This document shows positions 1 through 11,450 of a DNA stretch of 64,000 nt, piece by piece. The position numbers and the translations under genes are program-made. Numbering within the stretch: the stretch's first letter is position 1; every line of letters starts with the position of its first letter. Origin of the DNA: Nissolia schottii (Eukaryota > Streptophyta > Magnoliopsida > Fabales > Fabaceae); assembly GCA_003254905.1 (NCBI GenBank), contig QANU01104693.1, positions 124,001-188,000 on the forward strand. Reading direction: 5' to 3'. Under the pieces are notes generated by a model, which worked only from the letters and a program-made list of their open reading frames with translations, had not been told where the DNA came from and did no database searches.

Positions 1-461
1 CTATTGTTCTGCAAGTCTCTTCACATAGAGTGAAATGGAAAGCCAAAAAATGGAGAAGGGGAAAGTAATATTAATTTCACCTTTTGTATGTGTGTACAAT
101 CTAGCTATGCGATAGAACATTATAAAAGGGAAAGAAAGAAAAATACAATTTAGCCCCTTAAATATACACCACGAGCAATATACATTGACTTTTAAAAAGG
201 TGTAACTCAACCCTTAAATGGACAAATTTCCTTGGTCCCCTTCCCTTCCCTCTCCTTCTCTTCTTGAAGAATGTGAGGATAGTTTGGTCACGTAAGGATC
301 AATTTGCAATATTATCAAACGTTTAAGGGTTGATCTGTACATTATTTAAACTCAACGATAAAATGTTACATTAAAACAATATAATTTAAGTGTAATTTTC
401 TTTTTTGCAAAGGATGAAAGATTGATAAATGTACACGTATTATTTTGTAAAACTACAAACT

Positions 462-3120
462 TCAAGTTCCTAGAAGAACCCTGAGCTCCCTGAATTTTTT
501 TTTTTTTTGGGAATTGGGAAATGTAACTCACAATATTTGGAGGCTAATCAAGTTCTCCAGGTCTACTCCAAAGGATGTTAGTTGATTGAAACTCAGGTTC
601 CTGAAAAAAAAAAAAAAAAAGGAAGCTGTCATTATCACTTTTTGAAAATATAACCAAAGTTCAAGTTCATACTATTTTGAGGCATTACAGTTTCTCAAGA
701 TGTTGCAAGCTATCCAAGTTCTGTATTTCACCGGAAAGTGATGTGTTGTGCAAGTCCCTGACGAAGAATAATAAATGGAGTGTGAGAAAACACATAGATT
801 GTGTGTACAATTTAATCAAAAGAAAATTACAGTAAAAATGGAAAATTACAATGTCTTAAGGTCTAATAAGTCACCGAATGTAGGATTAACTGATCTCAAA
901 TTTATGTCTGACAGATCCCTGGTAAAATGCCATTACTATTAGATCTCCAATGACACAAAGAACCATAACATTAAGCCTACCAACAAAACAAAATAAAGAA
1001 CCATATTATTAAGAGAGGAAAAAAATGTATTAAGAGTTAACACACAATGATGTAACAAGGCTTCCTTCACAATCAATTTTATCCCATGGGGAAGGAGAGC
1101 ATGGATCATCTTGCCAACCAAGATCCAATCCAGTGGACTGCTGAATAACCTGCAATGCTGATACTGGAATACAAGTTGAGCAAAAATATAAATAAATCAA
1201 TTTAATGTAACAAACATAGTCTGTGGAAATTACAAGAGTAAATAACTAATTTGGCCCTAATATTTTCATTTCGATAGTGAAATTAAATTGATGTTAAATT
1301 CCAAATGTTATGACGTTAAAACTCATTTTCAAGACCAAATGAATGAAAATATTAGGAGCGTTATGTAGTTAAATAAGAATGAAGTGGGTACGAAGTAAAA
1401 GGTGGAGAGCAACCTGTAGTTGAAGAGACTTGAGATGGTATATCAATCATCTTATAAACCTCAAATGCATTGATCTGAGGGTAAAAGCTGACATTCCTCA
1501 GCGTAATATTCAAGCTGCCGATTCGCTTTCGCGCAACATATAAAGCACTGGTTTCTGATTTATTTATTGTATGGTTAGATTTCACTAGATCGCCGTTTAC
1601 CAAGACATCGAATGAGGGGAAGACAGGAAGAATTCCGGCGAAGTAGAGGACAATGTAGTAGTCCCCTATTAATGTATCCAAGGGGAGGCTATATGTCAGC
1701 GCATTTCTTCGCGCTAAAACTCGACCGGTTTGAAGAACAGTTACTGGTGGTTGCTCCATAAGACTAGACTGGTTGAACCATTGTTGACTCTTAAACCCGG
1801 AAGTAGCATGAAAGGGCTTGAAACTTGTATCAGCGTCCCATATTCTATCAAATGGATCCAAAGGGTACCTGTATTTTACAATGCCTTTCACCGTTAGACA
1901 TAAATAAATAAAATATTTAGTACCATGTCGTGATTCAATTGTAGCAAATCTAACTATACAAGATATTTTCTTACCGGATAGAATCATTGGTGTAGCCGCA
2001 ATCGATCCGGTAGATCTTCCTTAGCAACTTATTTGGAAAATCTTGAATGCCATTTGTGTAGGCTCCTCGAGGAAGTGGTCGGATTTCGAGGGAAGAAATC
2101 ACAGGTGAACCGCCTCCCTGAATCGCAATCAAACAGAACTGCAGTGTATCCTTGTTGACTCTCCATAAAACCTCTTCGGTCCATGGATCATGTTCAGAAA
2201 GATTAACAGTAGCAGCTATTGCTGTCCCAACAGAAACAGAGAATGCAGGAGGTTTTCCAAGTCCATCATAGTTCTTGTACACAAATTTCGCTCTAACGAG
2301 AACCAGACAAGTTGCGTTGTCCACCGGTACTCGGTAACATTTGCGCCTTCCGGAATTCGGGAAGAATCGAGCCGAGATATTCAGCGACGACGAGGAACCG
2401 TCGCTGTAAGAAATGGTGGTAGTCCTGCCTGCGGTTATGTAAGTTGTGTCCGGGACCCAGGAGATGTTTCTTGAATCACTCAAACTGGTTCTTCCACCAC
2501 AAGAAAGACTCAAGAAACCTGTCCCAGGAAAATTTCTATTAGAAAAATTCGGTGAAAAATGTAACTGCATATGAAATATTTGCTTGTCTTTGATATTCAA
2601 ATAATGCAATTATCAATTGTAGTGTAATCCGTAAGTACAAAAAAATTCTGTTCAATTGCAGAAAAAATTGCCTTATAAACCTTTTCTGTACCAGCATTAT
2701 TTGCATCAGAAAACTTTACCAACATTATTTGCATTAGAAAAAATTGTAGCTGCCCATGTCCTAATTTAAATGCTGCAAACAAAGATAGAATCATAACCTT
2801 CGCTTTTCACTTCTTGTGCATGTATGATTTTTTATGGAAACGAAATGAAGAGTAATGTTTGATTTTTTTTTTTTTGGGGGGGGGGGGGGTTTAAAAAAGC
2901 TTCAAGTTTACCTTCTTGTGAAATAAATGATCTCAAAATTAGGAGTGTCTAATTTTTTTTAATCTTCCACATAATTAGAAAAAAAAAAAAAGGAAGCTAA
3001 AAAAGATGTCACTATTTCATGAAGTAGTAATGACATACCATCTTGTCCACAGAAAGATACAAACCAGAAGCTACAAAACAGAAACAAGACAGCCCATGCA
3101 TCCTTCAAGTCCATGAACAT
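462..3120 (-). CDS. Malectin-like domain / leucine-rich repeat receptor-like protein (no kinase)
   Basis: Eight exons read on the minus strand: 3120-3039, 2518-1975, 1868-1414, 1163-1046, 918-850, 757-689, 600-532, 489-462, all GT-AG and in phase (477 aa). Exon 1 encodes a hydrophobic signal peptide (MFMDLKDAWAVLFLF...). Residues about 28-355 are a malectin-like (di-glucose binding) domain opening with GFLSLSCGG. Residues 361-400 carry the DDPCSPSPW pre-LRR cap. Exons 5, 6 and 7 are each exactly 69 nt and each encodes one 23-residue LRR (DLSDINLRS..., DLHNTSLSGE..., NLSFNQLTS...). The family (plant RLP4/At3g19230-like secreted or membrane-anchored proteins, about 510-520 aa by recollection) normally has further LRRs. 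Here exon 8 reads only ELRVLLGT then stop, so the C-terminus looks truncated. No kinase domain is seen. Carbohydrate binding at the cell surface is inferred from the family. Confidence 0.85.
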
Positions 3121-4054
3121 TGGCACTTGCTTTCTATTTTTTTCTTAACCATGGAGAGTAAGGAAATCCATCAACAAATGAAATAGTGTCAAGAGTTGTG
3201 TAGTGAATCGATCCATGATCATAATCATAAAGAAGAATGATAAAAGTGTGTTGAAGAGGCAGCTCAAAGCTTGAAGGAAGGGAAAAGAAAACACAAAGGT
3301 GGCAATCTAGAAAATGGGGTATACGTTTGGTATGGTGAACAAATTAATGATGATAGAAAACTATGTGGTGAAGCATAAAGAAAAGGAGAAAAGAGAAATC
3401 ATTGAGTGATGTATGCAGGGGATGGTATGATTAAAGGTTTTTTTAGTCATTGAAAATTTTAATTATGTGTATTCCATGTTAGCTCTAACTAATATTCCAA
3501 TTCCTAGCAGGTTAAGTGGAGTCTTAATTCCTCTTTGGGCAATGCTGAAATAGACAAGGCTCTCATATCTATTTTAAACGAGAGTTGAGATATTTGGACA
3601 CTAAATGTGTTGAAACACCTTATATACATTGGACACGGGAGAAGAAAAAGATAAAATTAGTATATTTAATATAATGAGTAATATCTCTAATGCAACCAAC
3701 ATAAACGTGTATGCATATGACATCAACATACGCACGTGGTATCAATGCACGTGGAGACGACATCAACGTAATTATTTTTTAGTCTTCTGAACATATTCTC
3801 TTTTTATCAAATGACATCCTCTCTCCATCACGTGGGACTGTCTCCCATCAAAGACCAGATTCTCTCTCCTCTGGCCTCACTCTCTTACTCCTATGTACTA
3901 ACATAATAGAAATAAACATCAATATAATAGAAATAAACATCAACGTAATAGAGATAGACATCAACATCTGGATTTTTTACCATTATATTGCTTTTGTAGG
4001 TTTATTTATCCAAAATATGGGCAGTACAACTTATTTATGGATGTATGGTTTTTG
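3121..4054. other. Intergenic; promoter side of the malectin-like gene and short tandem motif
   Basis: No gene seen. From 3890 to about 3975 a roughly 22-bp unit containing the core ATAGAAATAAACATCAA is repeated three times with drift. The same wording (…ACATCAACRTAATAG…) recurs at 11.2-11.45 kb, so it is a dispersed repeat. Confidence 0.5.
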
Positions 4055-4150
4055 GGGCTGAAATCGCCATAGGGGGTGGCAATTTCAGCCCTTGAATTTT
4101 TTTTTTTTAAAAAGGGCTGAAATCGCCATAGGGGGTGGTGATTTCAGCCT
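4055..4150. repeat. Duplicated 37-bp imperfect palindrome (GGGCTGAAATCGCC…)
   Basis: Two copies (4055-4091 and 4114-4150, 59-bp offset) of a palindrome whose arms read GGGCTGAAATCGCC and its near complement around a CATAGGGGGT loop. A half-copy, GGCGATTTCAGTCC, lies at 4191-4204. A related palindrome lies beyond the MULE at 9579-9616. These probably belong to the subterminal regions of the MULE. No clean terminal repeat or target duplication was found. Confidence 0.55.
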
Positions 4151-4436
4151 CCGAAATCAGTACTGTCAGTACTGAATCGACACAGTCTTTGGCGATTTCA
4201 GTCCAAAAATTGACTGGATAAAAATTACCCAGGAAACTACCACTATAAAAAGGGTGGGAGGGTCTCATATCTCCTCACCAATTCACATTCCCTCTTCACA
4301 GCATTCTCTCATTCCTTTATCTCTTCTATTATCTCATCTTGCTTCCTCTTTCTCTTCTATTATGTTTTTATTTGTCACTTCTCTTATATTCTATTAAAAT
4401 TTTTTGGGTGTTTATATTTTTGTTTAGTTCAAAAAA

Positions 4437-7224
4437 ATGGATAGGGGAGGAGTTGCTGCATATATTTTTTATGATGGTTCAGTCACAAAAAATAATATTG
4501 AGGGTGTTGAGTTTGTTAGTCCTCACGAGGCAGAGGTCATTATCCTCTGGCCTTCTATATCATTCACAGATTTGTGTAGTGTTATATGCCATCATTTTCA
4601 TAAGAGTGTCGAGAGAATAAGATATAAATCACCGGTGTCTCTCTTGAATGGGCTGATAAAATATCGGCCCATAACAATATCAAATGACACTCAAGTGCAA
4701 CATATGTTTTCTCAATATGAAACATATAAGACACACTTGGGTTGCATTGATTTGTATGTGAATTTCACAGAGGTGTCAACTGCGAATGTTTATTTAAGTG
4801 GCAATCCAAGCTCCAACAAATTGCATCATGAAGACGTTGAGACACCATTAGTGTTAGATAATGAGTTCTGGGCAGAGGAAGAGGGCGATGGAAGTTGGAG
4901 CGAGCACGAAAGTGACGTGTCTGAAGGCAATGGATTGGACGATGACTCAGGTACTGTTATATAAATTTAGGGCCAATATAAACTATGATAATAATTGTAA
5001 TTTTAATTATCGTTAATTGTAAACTATATAATTGTAGCTCAAACTGCTGACTTTATTTAGGGTTAAAATAAGTATGTTCATTGACAAATATGCAAAGTAT
5101 GCTCTATGCTTGCCTCGTGATGAGGATCTTGCGTATTAGAACTGCAAATCTGTTGACTAGAAATACCTTATTTAGATTATTTGTTAGTACATCAAATTAA
5201 CTAATGGTTCAATTGTTGATATAGATGACGAAAGAAATGCAAAACCCGATGATACACCAACTTTCTTGCAAACATTTAATGTTGGGGGGATGCGTTCAAC
5301 TGAATTAGGAGACCTACATAATGAATATTTTGCAGGCGATGAGCTGTACAAGGAAAAATACTTTTCAAGTAGGGATAAAGTTAGGGAAGCTGTTGCAAGT
5401 CATTGCTTGCGTGTCGGGGCCGATTACAAAATAAAAGAGTCAGAACCGGTAACTTACTTCTGCAAATGCAAGAAGTTTGGCATGGGTTGTCAATGGCTTA
5501 TTAGGGTCACCTTGAAGAAAAATAGTTATTATTGGGAGGTCACAAGATACAATGGCCCTTACACTTGCCTTGCAGAGCGGCTTACTCATGACCACTCAAA
5601 GTTGACTTCCGGTAAGATTGATAGCATGATTCTGGCACAGATAAGGGCGAAGCCAACAATGCCGGTAAAGTCCATTCAAGCAGCTGTTATGGACCGTGAA
5701 GGATATTGGTCATCGTATAGAAAAGCTTGGCTTGCGAAGCAAAATGCAATTGCACAAGTCTACGGCAATTGGGAACAATCATACAATGACTTGCCATACT
5801 GGTTGATTGCATTACAATATTTTGATTCATCCTGCACATGGGACGTTGATACTACTGAAGCTTACAGCGATGATGGATCTGTTAGGATAAATGCACGTAC
5901 TTTTAGACGTGCATTTTGAAGTTTTGGCCCATGTATAAATGCATTCAAGCACTGCAAGCCAATGATCCAGGTGGATGGAACACACTTGTATAGAAAATAC
6001 AAGGGTGTTTTGTTGATGGCATCAACTCAAGACAGCAATCAATCAATTGTTCCCACTGCATTTGCGATTGTCGAGGGTGAAACAGCAGATGCATGGCATT
6101 TTTCTTGCATAATCTGCGATAATCACTACCAGAGGGATGATAAATTGGCTTGATATCTGATTGACACGAGTCCATAAAGTCTGCAGTTCAACAAATGGGT
6201 GGTTTGTGGGCGTACTATTTGTTTTGTATAAGACATATAGCACAGAATTTCGCCCGACACTTCAAGGTGAAGTTTTATGGAAAAACTTGTCAAGGCTATT
6301 GGTAAGTTAAAATTTTTAAATTGACGATCTTACATTTTTGCTTTCAAATATTTATTATAATGTTTGAGCACAACCTTTTGGACATTTCGGTTACAGGTTA
6401 TTCGAGCACTGTAGAGCAACACAATCGTCGTTATGAAAGGCTACGTCAGCATAATGAATCGTATGCCGCTTGGATTGACGAGATCCTTAGAGAACAATGG
6501 ATTTGTGCATTCGATGATGGACGTCGTTGTTCCAATATGACGACAAATCTAGCTGAGTCAATGAACTCAAAATTTCTAGAGGCTCGCAATTTTCCGATAA
6601 CGGCATTAGTGAAAAAGACGTATTTCAAGACGGCTGCCTTGTTTGTCGAAAACGCGAGGAATGCTCATGCTCAGCAGAATGCAGGTCACGAATACTCAGA
6701 GTTTTTGACCGAAATACTACAAAAAATGATGACACAAACAGGGACGTTGCAGGTTATACTCACTTCTATGAAATTGCTTACTACATAGATCTTGTCATTT
6801 TTGTTATAAAGTTCATACTTGTGTTTTGCAGGTTCACGAATTTTTGAGAGTCTCGCAAACGTTCCTTTGCAGGGATTTATCAAAAGGCAATTAGTTTAGG
6901 GTTGATCTAGGGAGGAGTTACTGTGACTGTGGCGCCTTTCAAAGATTTAGGTTTCCATGTGTCCATGTAATGGCATGCTGCGACACAGTGAGTGTGAACT
7001 AGCAGCAGTACGTCGACAATGTTTACACCATGGACAACTTTTGCAAGGTCTACGAGCAAGAGTTTTGGGTTGTTGGCCACAAGTCAGCCTGGCCTAGAGT
7101 CACATTTCCGACCGTTATGCCTGACCAAAGTTTAAAGCGCAGCAAACGAGGTCGGCCGAACTCTACTCGTTTCCGAAGTGAAATGGATTCTAATGAGGGA
7201 CGCCAGCAAAGGCATTGTACATAA
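4437..7224 (+). pseudogene. Degenerate Mutator-like (MULE) transposase
   Basis: The reading starts ATG at 4437. Exon 1 ends at 4950 (donor GTACTG) and joins in frame at 5225. Seen in order: an N-terminal PB1-like/acidic region; the MULE DNA-binding domain (…YFSSRDKVREAV…CKCKKFGMGCQW…, about 5340-5620); the start of the DDE transposase domain (PMIQVDGTHLYRKYKGVLL, about 5955-6015); FAIVEGETADAWHF; and a helical region at 6397-6750. A SWIM zinc finger follows (YCDCGAFQ…PCVHVMAC, about 6920-6980), then the conserved GRPNSTR…EMD tail near 7150-7190. An in-frame TGA at 5917-5919 sits where the family has Trp. Further stops and at least one frameshift occur at about 6100-6170. The copy cannot make active transposase. 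Expected splice-like breaks also lie at about 6301-6396 and 6751-6830. Confidence 0.85.
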
Positions 7225-7627
7225 TTATTTTAAAGTATACTAATTATATTTATACATTTATTATTATAAATCATTCATCATCATAATAATAATACTAATA
7301 ATTATAATAATCATAAGAATAATCATAATAATATTTTTTTTCTTAATAATAATAATTATAATAATAATAATAATAATATTTTTTTCAAAATAATTATAAT
7401 AATAATCATAATAATAATAATGATATGTTAATCTTCTTAATAATCATATTTTATTCTTCTTATTAGTTATAATATTAATAATAACAATACTAATAACACT
7501 AATAATACTAATAACAATACTAGTACTAATAATAATAATAATAATAATAATATAATATATATATATATATATATGTTACATAATAATAATAATAACATGT
7601 AATAATAATAATAATAATAATGTAATA

Positions 7628-7674
<47 letters not shown>

Positions 7675-7680
7675 ATACCC

Positions 7681-7714
<34 letters not shown>

Positions 7715-7769
7715 GTTACATATATGTGTATATGTATATATATATATAAATAATAATAATAATAATCAT
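7225..7769. repeat. Microsatellite tract: (AAT)n, (TA)n, (TG)n
   Basis: Long runs of AAT/ATA trinucleotide, TATA dinucleotide (7555-7573, 7627-7640) and TG dinucleotide (about 7641-7672 and 7681-7700). No coding signal. Confidence 0.9.
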
Positions 7770-8647
7770 GGTTATCAAACTAGCGAGTTTAAGTAAACTC
7801 GGATCGTAAACTCGGACGAGTTTACCTATTATTAAAAAAATAACTTTAAAAATTATTATGCTACAAAAATATATTTAATAAAACTTGAAATTCATAAATA
7901 CTTTTAACTCCATAACATAGCACTAATAAAGATGAAATATATGAGTTCTAAATTCAATTCATAGATAATACATAATACATATGTTTGAACCAGAACATAT
8001 CCTCCTTCACATAAACTTAATGACAAGTAAAATCTATCAACACAAGAGAGAGGCGGTGTATTGAGCAACCAACATAGCAAATGTATATAAAGAACAATGT
8101 CACTCATTCTTGACAGAAGTAGTCTGCTTCGAGCTGGCTGCAAAGAATTTGGTGATGAGTTCGAGGGGCACGCCCTTTGTTTCTGTAACCTTCAAGAACA
8201 CAAATATCTAGGAGATCACACACAACAACATAAATATTGAAGATACTAATGAGTTCCATAGTACTAAGCATCACAGGAAGTGAGTATGTGATGACGATGT
8301 CTCCAATCCAGAACACTAAAGTACAGATAGCGATGCAAGGTCACGCACCCCGGTGGAAAAGATCTCTGAGCAAATGATGAAATACATACGATAGATGGAT
8401 TAGCGATAAAGCACGACGACACTACGGAGTACGATTGCATGCACAACTGTAAAAATAAAAATAATAAAAAAAAACCTCACTTGTGGTAAACTCGTGAACT
8501 CGGGAGTAAACTCGCGATTTTATGCAAGTTTACCCGAGTTCAGCCGAGTTTACCCAGAAATGAGTTTACGTGCGAGTCAGCTCAATTTTACTACCTAGGA
8601 ATGTAAACTCGAACGAGTTTACGAGTTAACTCGCGATTTTGATAACC
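7770..8647. mobile_element. Non-autonomous TIR DNA transposon inserted in AAT microsatellite
   Basis: The left end reads GGTTATCAAACTAGCGAGTTT and the right end reads AACTCGCGATTTTGATAACC, giving terminal inverted repeats that start GGTTATCAAA. Both subterminal regions are dense in GAGTTTAC/GTAAACTC words in both orientations, typical of transposase-binding subterminal repeats. No transposase remnant is recognised inside. The target duplication cannot be judged because the flanks are AAT microsatellite. Superfamily uncertain (hAT- or MULE-like). Confidence 0.7.
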
Positions 8648-9020
8648 TAATAATAATAATAATGATGATAATAATAATAATATTGATACTAATAATAATA
8701 ATAGCCATAATATTATATACGTACTATATATGTTGCTGTAAATTGCTCTTATGATATGTGTATAATATTACATATTTTTATTGATAATATTATATATGTT
8801 AGAATAATAATAATAATAAACAAACGTAGTAATACCAACAAAGTAAGTTTTACAATTTTTAGCACTGCTACTGATGCTCCTTCTTCTTCTACTACAACTA
8901 CTTCTACTACTACAAATAATAATAATAATAATACTAAAAGATTTTACTTCTACTACTTCTACTACTTCTAATAATAATAAATAATAAGAATTTTCTTTAC
9001 TCTTCTTACTACTAATGATA
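8648..9020. repeat. AAT and CTT/CTA trinucleotide microsatellites
   Basis: AAT-rich tract resumes directly after the TIR element. A TTC/TAC trinucleotide tract at about 8880-8970 gives spurious Ser/Thr-rich reading frames. From 9021 to 9578 nothing is recognised beyond an AT-rich stretch and a pyrimidine-rich tract at 9430-9520. Confidence 0.8.
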
Positions 9021-9578
9021 ATAGTAATACTAAAAATAATACCTGATCATTTTGAAATATTTGTTTTGAGATGTGCAGCAATGAATTTACGGTATTATCT
9101 TCTCTACGAGCTCTCACCATCGTGATATTATTTTCCTCACCTAAATATAGACAAATCATTTTTTGTTATAACAATTAAGACTACAAAAAAAAAGCTTAAC
9201 AGCTTAATAGCTAGAAAAAAAAATTATCTCGCAATACAAAGAAAGATAATAAATTCAGAAAATAAAATAAGATTTTATAAATTTAAAACTTACTTAATTG
9301 AAATTAAATTGAAGATAAGGGAAAAAAATTGCACAAGTTGGACACAGAAAGAAGAAATGGAAATAGATAGTGAAGTGAAGTTGGCTGAAGTGTGTGAAGT
9401 GCATGGAGTTGGAGAGAATTTATAGAAAAAATTCTCCCTCCTCTCTTCCTCCTTTTCCCTTTTTCTCTTCCTCCTCTCTCTCTTTTTCCTCTTTCTCTTC
9501 CTCACTCTCCGCGTGCTCCTCTCTTCTACGCCTACTTAGCCTCCTCGGGAAGGAGCAGAAGGGACTCGACCTGGCAGC

Positions 9579-9616
9579 GGCTGAAATCGCTGCAGACCCT
9601 GGCGATTTCAGGCTGT
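9579..9616. repeat. Palindrome GCGGCTGAAATCG…CGATTTCAGGCTG
   Basis: Imperfect hairpin sharing the GGCTGAAATCG arm with the duplicated palindromes at 4055-4150. It may mark the distal part of the MULE-derived element. No terminal repeat could be assigned by eye. Confidence 0.45.
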
Positions 9617-9896
9617 GCCGCCCCCTGCCACTGCTGCTTGCTCTGCAGATTCCCATGCGCCTTGCCGCGTCTCATCGACGTCCCAGTCTTGCTTGCAATT
9701 TCAGCACTCTTTTTCGTTTTTTTTTTTTGTTGAAATTTCCCCCAGTTTTGGAGATTTCAGATAGATTCTCTATACTTTTGTAAATTTTTCCCTTCCCCCA
9801 TATATACGGTTTCTTCTCTTTCAAACCCATAATAATGTATATTCCCCTCAACATCTACCTGGTACCTTTTTCTCTCTCCTGTATCAAACTCATTCT

Positions 9897-10213
9897 GTTA
9901 GAAATTTTTTTGTGCACTAACATAAATTAATTAAAAATTCAAATTAGTTGGATGTCAAAGTAATTAGCGTTATTTTGTTAAGTCCAATCATTTTGTAATC
10001 ACTATTGTTGTTGGACTTATTATTGTTAAGCAATGCTCGTTAGTGGATTTGATTATAGGTCTCTGTGTTTGAGCTTGTCATAATGGGAAGATTTGACTTA
10101 TCAATCTATTTTACACAAGGAGAGGGTCATAATCTTAACTATATATAGGGTGTTTGGTTGCATCATTGATATTGACAAATATACCTAATATAGAATAGGT
10201 GTAGTAATACTAT
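9897..10213 (+). repeat. Direct repeat copy 1 (about 0.32 kb)
   Basis: Begins TGTTAGAAATTTTTTTGTGC and contains AGCAATGCTCGTTAGTGGATT, then ends with the TACCTAATATAGAATAGG segment. A diverged copy lies at 10686-11022 in the same orientation. The pair could be LTRs of a short non-autonomous element, but no PBS or polypurine tract is evident. The segment in between has no recognisable coding. Confidence 0.6.
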
Positions 10214-10685
10214 AATTCTAATATAGAATAGGTGTAATAATGATATAATTCTAATATAGAATAAGTGTTATTGTTATTGTGAACGCTCTTATTTTCATAT
10301 GATAGATTTTGGAGACATTTTGAACCCAGCCTCATATTGTTGTGTTGAGAATTTTTAAGTCTCGTATAGCATCTTGGATGGATGTTGAGCTATTTTGTTA
10401 GGAATTGCTTTGATTGCATTTAAACATGCAATTTCTTTGTTGTGCATTCCCATTACCCATTTACCACATTTGTTGGGTCACGGGGAAATGAGTATTTCAC
10501 TTGAGTATCTTAGCACAGTCAGGGCTCCTTCAATTATGATTTTCTGCATTGTTGAGTGTTTGTTATCACATATTGGACCATTTTGTTGAGAGTGCTTACT
10601 TGATTTTGATATCTTGTTGTGATCACATGTTGTTTGATTAATCGGAGAATTTTTTGTTTTAACTTATGCTATCCAAGTGAGAGAT

Positions 10686-10905
10686 TGTTGAATTTTTTTT
10701 GTGGACTAGCATAAATTAATTAAAAATTCAGATTAGTTGGATGTCAAAGCAATTAGTGTTATTTTGTTAAGTCCAATTATTTAGTGATCACTATTGTCAT
10801 TGGACTTATTACTGTTAAGCAATGCTCGTTAGTGGATTTGATTGTGGGCCGGGTTTCTGCGTTTTGCCATAATGAAAAGACTTGACTCATCAGTGCCTTG
10901 CCCCT

Positions 10906-10960
<55 letters not shown>

Positions 10961-11022
10961 AGGTGTTTGGTTGTCTCATTGATACTGATACATATACCTA
11001 ATATAGAATAAGAGTAGTAAGT
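10686..11022 (+). repeat. Direct repeat copy 2 with expanded (TC)n(TA)n
   Basis: Same sequence order as 9897-10213 (GGACTAGCATAAATTAATTA…GCAATGCTCGTTAGTGGATT…), with an added (TC)n/(TA)n microsatellite at about 10908-10960. Divergence from copy 1 is visible at many positions, so the duplication is not recent. Confidence 0.6.
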
Positions 11023-11224
11023 TCCCATCTAATCCTAATTTGGATTCTCTCTTCTACCATGACTGTGAGTTCATTCCAAGTATTTATGTATCAATCTCAT
11101 ATATATTATTATTGTTATTGTTTCACATGCCATAATTCAGTGTTAAATTGTTCATGTGAATTTTAGAATATATTGATTATTTTGTTCAATTCTAAAATTT
11201 TCTTTGCAAACACCGTGTGATTAT

Positions 11225-11450
11225 TAATATAATAAAAATATACATCAACATAATAGCCATAAGTATCAATATAATGAAAATAGATATCAACGTATCATAA
11301 ATGTATATCAATGTTTATAGAAAAAAAAAAGTTTTCTTTTAAAAAAATCTTGATACATGTTTTTTATGTTGATGTCTATTTTCATTGTGTTAATGCCTAT
11401 AACTACTACGTTAATACCTATTTCTATTATGTTGATACCCGCATGTTTTA
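11225..11450. repeat. Foldback repeat of ACATCAACATAATAG motif
   Basis: The left half carries several ATCAACRTAATA-type words. The right half carries their complement (TTATGTTGATGTCTATTTTCAT…), with an A-rich/T-rich centre at about 11320-11350. Resembles a MITE-like foldback and shares motifs with 3890-3975. Confidence 0.5.

Noticed and set aside
7600-7760. CRISPR-like or satellite array
   Set aside because: Simple TG/TA dinucleotide runs without spacers; plant nuclear DNA.
8756-8971. Ser/Thr/Asn-rich open frame
   Set aside because: Pure translation of AAT/CTT/TAC microsatellite.
9394-9783. Open frames on both strands at 9.4-9.8 kb
   Set aside because: Arise from a CT-rich tract; both strands open because of composition, no recognisable protein.
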